From the NCBI RefSeq assembly GCF_943737005.1, contig NZ_CALSFU010000014.1, positions 1-64,000 of the forward strand: a DNA stretch of 64,000 nt, read 5' to 3'. Positions within the stretch are counted from its first letter, which is position 1; every line of letters begins with the position of its first letter. The notes beneath the pieces were generated by a model, which saw nothing but the letters and a program-made list of their open reading frames with translations, was not told the DNA's origin and did no database searches. This DNA is from Achromobacter sp. Marseille-Q4962 (lineage in GTDB: Bacteria > Pseudomonadota > Gammaproteobacteria > Burkholderiales > Burkholderiaceae_B). Shown here piece after piece: positions 50,868 through 59,503 of this stretch. The position numbers and the translations under genes were made by a program.

Positions 50868-51257
50868 TCAGACCAGAGGCGGAGCCCGGGCGAGCGCGAC
50901 GTTCCAGCATGCGGGCTCGCGCGGCGCGGACGGGACGGGCATGGCCCACGAAACAGGGCCGGAGAGTCCCGGAATGAAAGTGGGCGCGGCGAGCTCGGGC
51001 AGGGTGGCCGGCGAGACGCACAGCAGGCAGAAGCCGGCATGCGTCGGCGAGGCGCCGGCCTTTTTCTGCGGCGCGTCGCCCGCCGGGAGCTCAAGCGCGA
51101 ACTCGTGTTCGCCAACGCCGCAGAACTGCACCAGCACCTTGCGCGCAGCAGCGGGCTCGCCGCTGGCCAGCCCCAGAACCGGGAGCAGCGTCGCAAAGAG
51201 AAAGGCGAAGAGCAGTGTCCAGCTGATCCGGCGCTGGGCAGCCCGAGGCGCACGCAT
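50868..51257 (-). CDS. DUF2946-like protein
   Basis: The 129-residue protein has an N-terminal membrane segment (RRISWTLLFAFLFATLLPVLGLA) and a C-terminal half with HAGFCLLCVSPATL, the Cys-x-x-Cys arrangement of DUF2946. Such proteins are often encoded next to TonB receptors and metal-related genes; their function is unknown. It lies 127 bases upstream of the receptor on the same strand, so the three genes look like one operon. The start at 51257 is chosen for the signal-like N-terminus; SD is weak. Confidence 0.72.
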   Translation of the reverse strand: MRAPRAAQRRISWTLLFAFLFATLLPVLGLASGEPAAARKVLVQFCGVGEHEFALELPAGDAPQKKAGASPTHAGFCLLCVSPATLPELAAPTFIPGLSGPVSWAMPVPSAPREPACWNVALARAPPLV

Positions 51258-51505
51258 AGGAAATCGGAATCCGATCCGGAAATGGGAAGCAATTTTATCA
51301 GCCGGCGACGGCGCCCGGGCCGGCACGGTGAGCCGCGCCGAAGTGCAGGCGGAGCCCGCCGCCCGCGCGGTGTTCGCCACCGTCCAGGGCTGCCTGCCGG
51401 TGTCCCGCCTGTTCGAGGCGCCGCCGCGGCTGTGCGAGGCGATCAGCGCCATCTACGTGCAGCGCCACGACGCCGGCCCGTCCGCGGACTGAGCCCGGCC
51501 CCCGC

Positions 51506-52423
51506 CTATGCGGCGCGGCCGGCCTGTCCGGCGAAGCGGCGCGCTTCTTCCAGTATCCACTCGCGGAAGCATTCCAGCGGATAGCTGGCGCGCATATTGC
51601 TGGGATACACGAGATGGTAGGAATCCTCGCCCGGGATCGCCAGGGGATGGGCGCGGATGAGGCCGCCGCGCCACGCCGCGCGGGGCACGAAGAATTCCGG
51701 CACCAGCGCAATGCCGAGTCCCGATTCCGCCGCGCGCACCACCATGGCCTGCAGTTCGAAGCCGGCGCTTTGCGCCTGGCCCAGGCTGTCGGGCATGCCG
51801 GCGGCCGCGAACCACTGTTTCCACGACTCCGGCCGGGTGGTCGAATACAGCAAGGGATAGCGCAGCAGGTCTGCGGCGCGTTCCCGCTGGCGGCCGATCA
51901 GATCCCGGCGCGCCACCGTCACCATCGTCTCGCCGAACAGGCATTCCGAGGTGGCGTGCGGCCAGATCGGCTTGCCGTGGTGGATGGCGGCGTCGAAGTG
52001 CTCCTCCTCGAAAGAAAAGGGGCTGGTCCGCACGCCCATATTGATGCGAATGGCGGGGTATTTCTCGTAGAACCGCGGCAGGCGCGGAATCAGCCATTCC
52101 ATGCCGAAGGTCGGCAGCACGGCCAGCTCCAGGCTGCCGCGGCCGCTGCCGTGCGCGGCCACGGCCAGGGTGTGCTTTTCCAGCGCGCGCAGCGCGTCGC
52201 GCACTTGCTCGCTGTAGAGCCGCCCGGGCCGGGTCAGCACCACTTTCTGCTTGACCCGAACGAAGAGCGAGACGTTGAGGTTTTCCTCCAGCAGACTGAT
52301 CTGCCGCGAAATCGCGCTTTCGGTGACGGAGAGTTCGCGTGCGGCCAGCGTGAAGCTTTCATGGCGCGCCGCAGCCTCGAAAGCGCTCAGCGCAGCCATG
52401 CTCGGCGTTCGGATACGGCGCAT
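51506..52423 (-). CDS. LysR-family transcriptional regulator (GcvA type)
   Basis: The 305-residue protein has an N-terminal helix-turn-helix (residues 6-65; SMAALSAFEAAARHESFTLAARELSVTESAISRQISLLEENL) and a periplasmic-binding-like effector domain (from about 90, LELAVLPTFGMEWLIPRLP). It resembles the GcvA/AmpR branch. It follows the Bug protein on the same strand, so it may be its regulator or part of the same transcript. Start 52423 is chosen over a TTG at 52495. Confidence 0.9.
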   Translation of the reverse strand: MRRIRTPSMAALSAFEAAARHESFTLAARELSVTESAISRQISLLEENLNVSLFVRVKQKVVLTRPGRLYSEQVRDALRALEKHTLAVAAHGSGRGSLELAVLPTFGMEWLIPRLPRFYEKYPAIRINMGVRTSPFSFEEEHFDAAIHHGKPIWPHATSECLFGETMVTVARRDLIGRQRERAADLLRYPLLYSTTRPESWKQWFAAAGMPDSLGQAQSAGFELQAMVVRAAESGLGIALVPEFFVPRAAWRGGLIRAHPLAIPGEDSYHLVYPSNMRASYPLECFREWILEEARRFAGQAGRAA

Positions 52424-52546
52424 GATTCGGACTTGCTCCCGGCGGGGTGATCGGATCGGACACCGATAGTAGGCATCGGCGTCCGCGATCCGCAAGCCGG
52501 GCGGGGCGCGATGCGGCCGGCCTCGCGAGGCCGGCCGGCGCCGCGG

Positions 52547-53527
52547 CTAGTTGGCCGAGATGTGGCGCTCGGCGATGAGCGCGCTCCAGCGCTGGCGCTC
52601 GCGCGCCTCGAACTCGGACAGCGCCTGCCCCGAGAGCGTGCCGGGCGTGGCGCCCAGCGCGGTCAGCTGCGCCTTGACCGCGGGCGTGGCCAGCGCCTTG
52701 CCGGCCGCGTCGATGAGGGCGGCCTGTACGTCGGCGGGCGTGCCGGCCGGCGCATACAGCGCGAACCAGGCCGTCACGTCGAAGCCCTTCAGGCCCGATT
52801 CGGCCACCGTGGGCACGTCGGGCAGCGCCGGCGAGCGGGTGGCCGACGTGACCGCCAGCGCGCGCACCCGCGCGCCGTCCTTGAGCTGGCTGAGCGTGGT
52901 GGGCAGGTTGTCCATCAGCACGTCGACCTGGCCGCCGATCAGCGCGGGCATGGACCCCGATACGCCCTTGAAGGGCACATGCAGCATCTGGATGCCGGCC
53001 GCCTGCTCCAGATAGGCGCCCGTGAGGTGCACGGAAGAACCGATGCCCGGCGTGGCGTAGCTGATGGGCCGGTTCTTGTTGGCGCGCGCCTGGGAGAACA
53101 GGTCCTGCAGGGTCCGGGCCTCGGCATCCTTGCGCACCGCGATCACGTTGGGCGTGGTGAACACCATCGACAGCGGCGCGAAATCCTTGGCCGGGTCGAA
53201 CGGCATGTCGGGGTAGATGTACGGGTTGATGGTCTGCGTGCCGATGGTGCCCAGGCCGATGGTGTAGCCGTCGGCCTTGGCGCGCTTGAGCACGCCCATG
53301 CCGATATTGCCGCCCGCGCCGGCGCGGTTGTCGACGATGATGGACTGCTTCAGGTAGGGGCCCATCGCCTGCGCGATCGTGCGCGCGGCCAGGTCGGACG
53401 TGCCGCCTGCCGGATAAGGCACGATCATTGTGATGGGGTGCGAGGGGTAGGTGCCGGCCTGGGCGGCAAAGGCGGCGCTGCCCAGGAACGCCAGGCCCAG
53501 GATCTTGCGTACGAAAGCCAACTTCAT
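52547..53527 (-). CDS. Bug-family tripartite tricarboxylate-type binding protein (TctC)
   Basis: The 326-residue protein has a signal peptide (cleaved at about residue 24, AAQAGTYPSHPITMIVPYPAGG) and the Bug hallmarks GGTSDLAARTIAQAM, NRAGAGGNIGMG and GVSGSMPALIGGQVDVLMDNL. These periplasmic proteins are expanded in Bordetella and bind carboxylates and other small molecules. No membrane subunits (TctA/B) lie near it. GGAGA precedes the ATG. It is 71 bases downstream of the ThDP enzyme. Confidence 0.93.
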   Translation of the reverse strand: MKLAFVRKILGLAFLGSAAFAAQAGTYPSHPITMIVPYPAGGTSDLAARTIAQAMGPYLKQSIIVDNRAGAGGNIGMGVLKRAKADGYTIGLGTIGTQTINPYIYPDMPFDPAKDFAPLSMVFTTPNVIAVRKDAEARTLQDLFSQARANKNRPISYATPGIGSSVHLTGAYLEQAAGIQMLHVPFKGVSGSMPALIGGQVDVLMDNLPTTLSQLKDGARVRALAVTSATRSPALPDVPTVAESGLKGFDVTAWFALYAPAGTPADVQAALIDAAGKALATPAVKAQLTALGATPGTLSGQALSEFEARERQRWSALIAERHISAN

Positions 53528-53598
53528 GAAAACGGGTCTCCAGTGTTGTGCGAGGCGTTTTCTCTCTCGCGCCTCATGCCGAGATCGCGGGTCCGGGT

Positions 53599-55143
53599 TC
53601 AGATCCGCAGGTCGATCAGGAAGGGGGTGTCCCGGGCGAAGCTGCTTTTCATCAGGTCGGCGCATTGCTCCAGCGTGGTGGCGCTGGCGGCCTCCACGCC
53701 CATGGCGCGGGCCAGCCCGGTCCATTCGAGCGACGGATTGCCCAGGTCGAGCATGCTCATCGCCGTGTCGCCGGGCACGGCGCCGACATTGCGGTATTCG
53801 CCGATCAGGATGTTGTATTTGCTGTTGTTGAGGATGATGGTGGTGACAGGCAGGCGTTCGCGGGCCTGTGTCCACAGCGATTGCAGCGAGTACATGGCGG
53901 AGCCGTCGGCCTGCAGGTTGACGACGCGGCGCTGCCTGCCTGCGCCGATGGCCGCGCCCGTGGCCACCGGCATGCCGTCGCCGATGGCGCCGCCGGCCAG
54001 GTGCAGCCAGTCGTGGGCGGGGGCGGCGTGCGTGTGCCGGTAGAAGCCGCGGCCGAACGAGACGCTTTCGTCGGACACGATGGCGTTGTCGGGCATGAGC
54101 GCGGCCAGCGTCTGCGCCAGCCCTTCCGGCGTCGGCGCGCCGGTGGCGGCCTCGGGCCGCGGACCGGGGTCGGGAATCTCCGCCTCGGGCGCGTCCAGGG
54201 CGCGCGCCAGGTCCTGCAGCGCCTGGACGCCGTCCTGGTCGGGGCGCGACAGCACGTGCAGCTGGGCGTCCGGCGCGTATTGCGTGGACGGCATGCCCGG
54301 ATACGCGAAAAAGCCCACCGGCGGCTTGGCGTTCACGAGGACGATGTGCTTGTAGCGCCGCAGGGCCGCGATGGCGGCGTCCATGGCGTAGGGCACGCGT
54401 TCGAGCTGGAGCCGGCCGCGGCCGCGCGCCACGTGCGCGGTCACGTAGTCGCCCAGCAGCGCCGCGCCGGTGGCCTGCGCGATGCGCCAGGCCAGGCGCT
54501 GGCCCTCGGCCAGCACGGCCGGACCCGCCAGCAGGATCAGCGTGTCGGCCCCGTGCGCGCGCAGGGTGCGCGCCGTGCGCTCGATGACGTGGCCCCCGAC
54601 CGCGGGCGGCGCCGGCGGCTCGTCCGCGCGGCTCGCCTCGCCGCCTTCGTCCCACGACACATTGGCCGGAAGGATGAGCGTGGCGATCTGGCCCGGGTAG
54701 GTGCGCGCGGCCTGCACCGCTTGCGCCGCGTCGCGGCCGAGCTGGGCGGCGTGCTCGCTGGCGCGCACCCATTGCGACACCGTCTGCGCCATGCCGGCGG
54801 TGTCCGCGGTGAGGGGCGCGTCATGGGGGCGGTGGTAGGTGGCCTGGTCGCCGACGATGTTCACAATGGCACTGCGGGCGCGCCGCGCGTTGTGCAGGTT
54901 TCCCATGCCGTTGGCCAGGCCCGGCCCGCAGTGCAGCAGCGTGCAGGCCGGCTTGCGGGCAATGCGGAAATAGCCGTCGGCCATGCCGGTCACCACGTTC
55001 TCCTGCAGGCCGAGCACGCATTTCATGCCGGGAATCTGGTCCAGCGCGGCCACGAAGTGCATCTCGCTCGTGCCCGGGTTGGCGAAGCAAGTGTCCACGC
55101 CAGACGCGAGCAGGGTTTTGACTAGGCTGTGGGCGCCGTTCAT
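53599..55143 (-). CDS. Thiamine diphosphate-dependent enzyme (acetolactate synthase-like)
   Basis: The 514-residue protein has the pyrimidine-binding domain with catalytic Glu48 in LGLQENVVTGMADGYF, a middle domain, and a C-terminal diphosphate-binding block with QADGSAMYSLQSLWTQARE and then NNSKYNIL. The first Gly of the usual GDG metal motif is Ala, seen in one acetolactate-synthase-like subgroup. It probably decarboxylates or joins 2-oxo acids; the substrate is unknown. It lies between the Bug and hydrolase genes on the same strand. Confidence 0.88.
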   Translation of the reverse strand: MNGAHSLVKTLLASGVDTCFANPGTSEMHFVAALDQIPGMKCVLGLQENVVTGMADGYFRIARKPACTLLHCGPGLANGMGNLHNARRARSAIVNIVGDQATYHRPHDAPLTADTAGMAQTVSQWVRASEHAAQLGRDAAQAVQAARTYPGQIATLILPANVSWDEGGEASRADEPPAPPAVGGHVIERTARTLRAHGADTLILLAGPAVLAEGQRLAWRIAQATGAALLGDYVTAHVARGRGRLQLERVPYAMDAAIAALRRYKHIVLVNAKPPVGFFAYPGMPSTQYAPDAQLHVLSRPDQDGVQALQDLARALDAPEAEIPDPGPRPEAATGAPTPEGLAQTLAALMPDNAIVSDESVSFGRGFYRHTHAAPAHDWLHLAGGAIGDGMPVATGAAIGAGRQRRVVNLQADGSAMYSLQSLWTQARERLPVTTIILNNSKYNILIGEYRNVGAVPGDTAMSMLDLGNPSLEWTGLARAMGVEAASATTLEQCADLMKSSFARDTPFLIDLRI

Positions 55144-55259
55144 GTTCGTGTCTCCATCGATCGTCGCGCAGGGCGCGCCGGGTGCGGCCAGGGAAACTCG
55201 ATATTCTTCCGGCCCGCGGCGGGGCCGTAAAGCAATGAAATCTGGGGAGGTGATGAGTT

Positions 55260-56126
55260 TTATGAATCGGATGCCGCCAGCGCGCGCGCCATGTCGGCGC
55301 TGGTGCGCGCCTGCATGCCGAGGTCGCGCATGCGCTGGATGAAGGCGTTTTGCGCGTCCTCGAAGCCCGCCACGGGACTCATGCAGTCGGTGAGCAGGAC
55401 CACGCGCGACAGCCGGCCGCCGGGCAGGTGTTCGGCCAGGTGCTCCACGGTGGCCTTCACGCAGTGGCTGCCGGCCTCGCCGGCCACCAGGATGAGATCG
55501 GCGCGGTCCAGCGCGTCGAGCAGCGGGCGGTTGAGCTGGCTGCGCGGGTCGTCGGGGTCGGGCACTTCGGCCATGAGCGCGCTGTAGTGTTCGGTCCAGG
55601 GGTTGGTGCCCTTGGGCACCTTGCGCACGATGAGCTGGCGCTGGTCTTCCCAGCGGCTGTAGGCCGCGTGCACGTCCGCATGGACGTTGTGGCCCCAGGT
55701 GCCGATCTCGCAATGCAGCGGCCACACCATCAGGGTGTAGCGCCCGCGCGACTCCAGCTCGTCCAGGTAGGAAAGCGTGCGCGGCAGGTCGTCGAGGTGG
55801 CGCGGCTGGTACTCGCCGGCCCGCACCTGCGCGGCCGTGATGGGGGTGAACGGCGGCACTTCGGCGCCGTCGCCCCGCCGCCAGAAAACCGGGTGCGCGA
55901 TGTCGAGCCGGTGGTGCGAGTCGAGCGTGACGGTGATGGCGTCCAGCGCGCCGGCGCCGGCGTCGATGAACGCGGCCAGGCGCCGCATGTCGGCGTGGGC
56001 GCCGGCCACGGGCAGCGCCGGCTGCCGCGGCCGGCCGGTGATCGGGTCGACGGGCAGATGGCCGGCGGGCAGGTCGCAGAAGTCATTCTGCGGATCGATG
56101 ATCAGGAGATGAACGGAACGCGGCAT
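55260..56126 (-). CDS. Cysteine hydrolase, nicotinamidase/isochorismatase fold
   Basis: The 288-residue protein has the catalytic trio of amidases of this fold: Asp11 (LLIIDPQNDFCDLPAG), Lys172 (KVPKGTNPWTEHYSAL) and Cys222 (VAGEAGSHCVKATVEHL). LDSHHRLDIAHPVFW holds probable metal ligands. It resembles nicotinamidases, but a longer chain and the gene context leave the substrate open. ATG 56126 is used; the TTG at 56153 is an alternative and neither has a strong SD. Confidence 0.87.
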   Translation of the reverse strand: MPRSVHLLIIDPQNDFCDLPAGHLPVDPITGRPRQPALPVAGAHADMRRLAAFIDAGAGALDAITVTLDSHHRLDIAHPVFWRRGDGAEVPPFTPITAAQVRAGEYQPRHLDDLPRTLSYLDELESRGRYTLMVWPLHCEIGTWGHNVHADVHAAYSRWEDQRQLIVRKVPKGTNPWTEHYSALMAEVPDPDDPRSQLNRPLLDALDRADLILVAGEAGSHCVKATVEHLAEHLPGGRLSRVVLLTDCMSPVAGFEDAQNAFIQRMRDLGMQARTSADMARALAASDS

Positions 56127-56179
56127 GACGGAAGCGAGAGTGGGCAGAAACAACTATAGACCGGCGCGGCGGCCGGGCT

Positions 56180-56296
56180 TCAAAAAAGCACAAGGTGTTC
56201 GGGGTGATCGGGCAGCTGGCGCAGCAGACGGCGCCAGCCCAGCCACAGCCGCAGGGCCAGGGCGACGGCGATGCCGGCGGCAATAAGTCTGTCCAT
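56180..56296 (-). CDS. Small membrane protein of 38 residues
   Basis: This gene has a strong SD (GAGGAG, 6 bases before the ATG) and encodes MDRLIAAGIAVALALRLWLG followed by WRRLLRQLPDHPEHLVLF: one hydrophobic helix then a short basic tail, so probably a single-span inner-membrane peptide. Its only promoter-proximal signal is a 20-base palindrome at 56314-56333, also found in front of tetR. It is followed after 53 bases by the hydrolase gene. I do not recognise a family. Confidence 0.6.
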   Translation of the reverse strand: MDRLIAAGIAVALALRLWLGWRRLLRQLPDHPEHLVLF

Positions 56297-56313
56297 GGCG
56301 GTTCTCCTCTCTT

Positions 56314-56333
56314 TTTCGCACGATCGTGCGAAA
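56314..56333. promoter_or_regulatory. TetR-type operator before the small membrane protein
   Basis: TTTCGCACGATCGTGCGAAA is a perfect 20-bp palindrome lying 17 bases upstream of the small-peptide ATG. A near-identical copy is found at 56998-57017. The position next to and inside the tetR unit marks it as a probable binding site of the local TetR protein. Confidence 0.75.
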
Positions 56334-56370
56334 TTTGGCCGGAACAGGCGGCGGCCCGGGTTGGGGGGCC

Positions 56371-56988
56371 TTATCCGGTGTAAGTGAAGCTGCGGTAGGT
56401 GGAAATGAGGCGGTCGTAGGCGGCGCGCACGCGCGCGCCGGCGCGCGGGTCGCGCAGGAAGCGCGCGTCGTGCATCAGGCCCACCATGAGGCTGTAGATC
56501 TCGAACACCAGCTGTTCGGGGTCGGTGTCCGGCCGCAGGTGCCCGGCCTCCAGGGCCTGGGCGGCGGTGCGCACCAGCGAGGCGCGCCAGCGCCGCACGT
56601 TGTTTTCGAGCAGGGGGCGCAGCGGCGATGGCAGGTCGTCGTATTCGAAGGCGCCCGCCACATAGAGGCAGCCGGTCAGCGTCTCCACGTTGCCGGCGCG
56701 CGTGATCCAGTTGGCGACCATGGCGTTGAGCCGCGGCAGGCCGCGCGGCGCGGCCAGCGCAGGCGTGAAGACGGCGGCGAGAAAGCGCCGGTCGTATTCG
56801 TCGAGCACGGCCTGCTGCAGGGCCTCCAGCGAGCCCACGCGCGAGAACACGCCGCTTTTGCTGATGTCCAGCCGCCGCGCGATCTCGCCCAGCGACAGGC
56901 GCTCCAGCCCCTCGGCGGCGGCCAGGTCCAGCGCCGCGTCCACGATGGCGGCGTAGGTGAGTTCGCTTTTTTCGGTCCTGGCGGGCAT
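56371..56988 (-). CDS. TetR-family transcriptional regulator
   Basis: The 205-residue protein has an N-terminal helix-turn-helix (about residues 12-55; AAIVDAALDLAAAEGLERLSLGEIARRLDISKSGVFSRVGS) and a C-terminal ligand domain. Its promoter region holds a palindromic operator and so does the region in front of the next gene. It probably represses itself and the small peptide/hydrolase/ThDP enzyme/Bug set. The effector is unknown. Confidence 0.92.
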   Translation of the reverse strand: MPARTEKSELTYAAIVDAALDLAAAEGLERLSLGEIARRLDISKSGVFSRVGSLEALQQAVLDEYDRRFLAAVFTPALAAPRGLPRLNAMVANWITRAGNVETLTGCLYVAGAFEYDDLPSPLRPLLENNVRRWRASLVRTAAQALEAGHLRPDTDPEQLVFEIYSLMVGLMHDARFLRDPRAGARVRAAYDRLISTYRSFTYTG

Positions 56989-56997
56989 GGGCGTTAA

Positions 56998-57017
56998 TTT
57001 AGCACGGTCGTGCGAAA
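56998..57017. promoter_or_regulatory. TetR-type operator before tetR
   Basis: TTTAGCACGGTCGTGCGAAA matches the site at 56314-56333 at 18 of 20 positions. On the minus strand it overlaps a possible promoter, TTTTAA-16-TAAATT, leading to the tetR ATG at 56988, which fits autorepression. Confidence 0.75.
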
Positions 57018-57050
57018 TTAAAAGCCGCGTGCCGGAACGCGCGCAGCCGG

Positions 57051-57084
57051 GCCGCGCCCTGCCGCCTGCGGGGCAGGGCGCGGC
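57051..57084 (-). terminator. Stable hairpin after glcB
   Basis: GCCGCGCCCTGCC (57051-57063) pairs perfectly with GGCAGGGCGCGGC (57072-57084), loop of 8. It lies just past the glcB stop on its transcript and before the tetR promoter, but no T-run follows. It probably ends or protects the glcB mRNA. Confidence 0.5.
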
Positions 57085-57087
57085 GTT

Positions 57088-59268
57088 TCAGGCCTGGGCG
57101 GCCTTGAACGCCTGGCGGTATCGGTGCAGCAGCGGTTCGGTATAGCCGTTGGGCTGCGTCAGGCCCTCGAACACCAGGGCGCACGCGGCCTGGAAGGCGA
57201 GCGAGGTGTCGAAATGGCCCGCCATGGGCCGGTAGGCCGGGTCGCCCGCGTTCTGGCCGTCCACCACCCCGGCCATGCGCTTGAAGGTCTCCATGACCTG
57301 CTCGCGGTCGGTGATGCCGTGGCGCAGCCAGTTGGCGATGTGCTGGCTGGAAATGCGCAGGGTGGCGCGGTCTTCCATGAGGCCGACGTTGTGGATGTCG
57401 GGCACCTTGGAGCATCCCACGCCCTGGTCGATCCAGCGTACCACGTAGCCGAGAATGCCCTGCACGTTGTTGTCCAGCTCCTGCTGGATGTCGGCGGCGG
57501 ACCAGTCGGGCCGGGCGGCGACCGGCACGGTGAGCAGCCCGCCCAGCAGTTCGTCGCGCACGTCGGCCAGGCGGGTGCGTTCGAGTTCCTGCTGCACCGC
57601 CTGCACGTCGACCTGGTGGTAGTGCAGTGCGTGCAGCGTGGCGGCGGTGGGCGAGGGCACCCAGGCCGTGTTGGCGCCGGCCTTGGGGTGGGCGATCTTC
57701 TGTTCGAGCATGGCCGCCATCATGTCGGGCATGGCCCACATGCCCTTGCCGATCTGGGCGCGGCCGCGCAGGCCGCAGTCCAGGCCGACCAGCACGTTAT
57801 TGCGCTCGTAGGCGGCGATCCAGGCGGTGGATTTCATGTCGCCCTTGCGCAGCATGGGGCCGGCCTCCATGCTGGAGTGCATTTCGTCGCCGGTGCGGTC
57901 GAGAAAGCCCGTGTTGATGAAGGCCACGCGTGCGCTCGCCGCGCCTATGCATGCCTTCAGGTTGATGCTGGTGCGCCGCTCCTCGTCCATGATGCCCATC
58001 TTGATGGTGTTGCGCGGCAGCTTGAGCAGGTCTTCGACGCGGCCGAACAGCTCGGTGGCGAAGGCCACCTCGGCCGGGCCGTGCATCTTGGGCTTCACGA
58101 TGTACACCGAGCCGGTGCGCGAGTTGCGCCGGTTCCGGCGGTCGGGCAGGGCGGCCAGCGTGGTGACCACGGCGTCGAGCATGCCTTCCGGAATTTCGTG
58201 GCCGTCGCGGTCGAGAATGGCCGGGTTGGTCATGAGGTGGCCCACGTTGCGCACGAACATCAGCGAGCGGCCATGCAGCGTCAGGGACGAGCCGTCGGGG
58301 CGCGTGTACTGGCGGTCGGGGTTGAGCCGGCGGACGAAGGTCTTGCCGCCCTTGCTCACTTCCTCGGCCAGGTCGCCCTTCATGAGGCCGAGCCAGTTGC
58401 GGTAGATGTGGACCTTGTCCTCGGCGTCGACCGCGGCCACGGAGTCTTCGCAGTCCATGATGGTGGTGAGGGCGGCTTCCAGCAGCACGTCCTTGACGCC
58501 CGCGGCGTCGGTGGCGCCGATGGCGTGGGCGCGGTCGATCTGGATCTCGAAGTGCAGCCCGTGGTTTTCGAGCAGCACGGCCGAGGGCGCCTGCGCCTCG
58601 CCCTGGTAGCCGGCGAACTGCGCGGGCCGCTGGAGCGCAGCGACGGCGCCGCCGGAGAGGGCGACGCGAAGCTGGCCGTTTTCCACGGCGTAGCCGGTGG
58701 CGTCGGCGTGCGAGCCCTGCGCCAGCGGGGCGGCGGCGTCCAGGAAGGCGCGGGCGCGCGCGATGACGGCGCGGCCGCGCTCGGGGTTGTAGCCCTTGCC
58801 GCTGTCGCCGGGCGTGGCGGCAATGGCGTCGGTGCCGTAGAGGGCGTCGTACAGGCTGCCCCAGCGGGCGTTGGCCGCGTTCAGCGCGTAGCGCGCGTTG
58901 GAAACCGGCACCACCAGCTGCGGGCCGGCTTGCCGGGCGATCTCGGTGTCCACGTTTTCCGTGGTGGCGCGCACCTCGTCGGGCTGGGGCAGCAGGTAGC
59001 CGATGCTTTCCAGGAACTGGCGGTAGGCGGCCGCGTCGGCGATGGGGCCGGGGTGGGCGCGGTGCCAGGCATCCAGCTCGGCCTGCAGGCGGTCGCGCTC
59101 GGCGAGCAGGGCGCGGTTGCGCGGCGCCAGGTCGTGCACCAGCGCGGCGAAGCCTTGCCAGAAGGCATCGGCGTCCAGGCCGGAACCGGGCAGGGCTTCC
59201 TGTTCGATGAACTGGGCGAGATTGGCCGCCACTTGCAGGCCATGTTTCTGGATGCGTTGCGTCGTCAT
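57088..59268 (-). CDS. glcB: Malate synthase G
   Basis: The 726-residue enzyme condenses glyoxylate with acetyl-CoA to malate. It shows [74 protein letters not shown] and the C-terminal [26 protein letters not shown]. Length matches isoform G. It diverges from the GlcC-like regulator, and one TGGTCATACCA operator stands about 100 bases upstream of its ATG. The glycolate oxidase genes glcDEF are not adjacent. Confidence 0.97.
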   Translation of the reverse strand: MTTQRIQKHGLQVAANLAQFIEQEALPGSGLDADAFWQGFAALVHDLAPRNRALLAERDRLQAELDAWHRAHPGPIADAAAYRQFLESIGYLLPQPDEVRATTENVDTEIARQAGPQLVVPVSNARYALNAANARWGSLYDALYGTDAIAATPGDSGKGYNPERGRAVIARARAFLDAAAPLAQGSHADATGYAVENGQLRVALSGGAVAALQRPAQFAGYQGEAQAPSAVLLENHGLHFEIQIDRAHAIGATDAAGVKDVLLEAALTTIMDCEDSVAAVDAEDKVHIYRNWLGLMKGDLAEEVSKGGKTFVRRLNPDRQYTRPDGSSLTLHGRSLMFVRNVGHLMTNPAILDRDGHEIPEGMLDAVVTTLAALPDRRNRRNSRTGSVYIVKPKMHGPAEVAFATELFGRVEDLLKLPRNTIKMGIMDEERRTSINLKACIGAASARVAFINTGFLDRTGDEMHSSMEAGPMLRKGDMKSTAWIAAYERNNVLVGLDCGLRGRAQIGKGMWAMPDMMAAMLEQKIAHPKAGANTAWVPSPTAATLHALHYHQVDVQAVQQELERTRLADVRDELLGGLLTVPVAARPDWSAADIQQELDNNVQGILGYVVRWIDQGVGCSKVPDIHNVGLMEDRATLRISSQHIANWLRHGITDREQVMETFKRMAGVVDGQNAGDPAYRPMAGHFDTSLAFQAACALVFEGLTQPNGYTEPLLHRYRQAFKAAQA

Positions 59269-59368
59269 ACGGGTCTCTGCGGATCGAGGGGTCTGGCTGG
59301 CGCCGGGCGCCGGGAAAACGGTTCCGACATGATCGGCCGGGCGGAGGGCGATGTCCATAGCAAAACGC

Positions 59369-59383
59369 ACTGGTCATACCAGT
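59369..59383. promoter_or_regulatory. GlcC-type operator 1
   Basis: ACTGGTCATACCAGT is a perfect palindrome around the TGGT-N3-ACCA core used by FadR-branch GntR regulators (GlcC, PdhR, LldR types). It is 101 bases upstream of the glcB start. Confidence 0.8.
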
Positions 59384-59476
59384 TTTTGTGCGGTGCACAG
59401 GGCGTGGTGCAGATTTTTATGGTTAGATATCAGTCACTTATCAGGATGAGCAGACCCATATCGCCTGGTGGCGAGA

Positions 59477-59491
59477 TTTGGTCATACCAGT
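59477..59491. promoter_or_regulatory. GlcC-type operator 2
   Basis: TTTGGTCATACCAGT shares the full TGGTCATACCA core with the site at 59369-59383. Core centres are 108 bases apart, close to ten helical turns. It ends 12 bases before the glcC ATG, consistent with autoregulation. Confidence 0.8.
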
Positions 59492-59503
59492 AATGGAGCG
59501 CGC

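Noticed and set aside
51328-51492. Possible 54-codon gene starting with GTG between the DUF2946 and LysR genes
   Set aside because: GC3 bias is compatible with coding, but there is no SD, no recognised family, and GC-rich non-coding DNA gives similar frames.
57124-59493. 789-residue open frame on the plus strand
   Set aside because: Antisense to glcB, and its predicted protein is low-complexity with no recognisable motifs.
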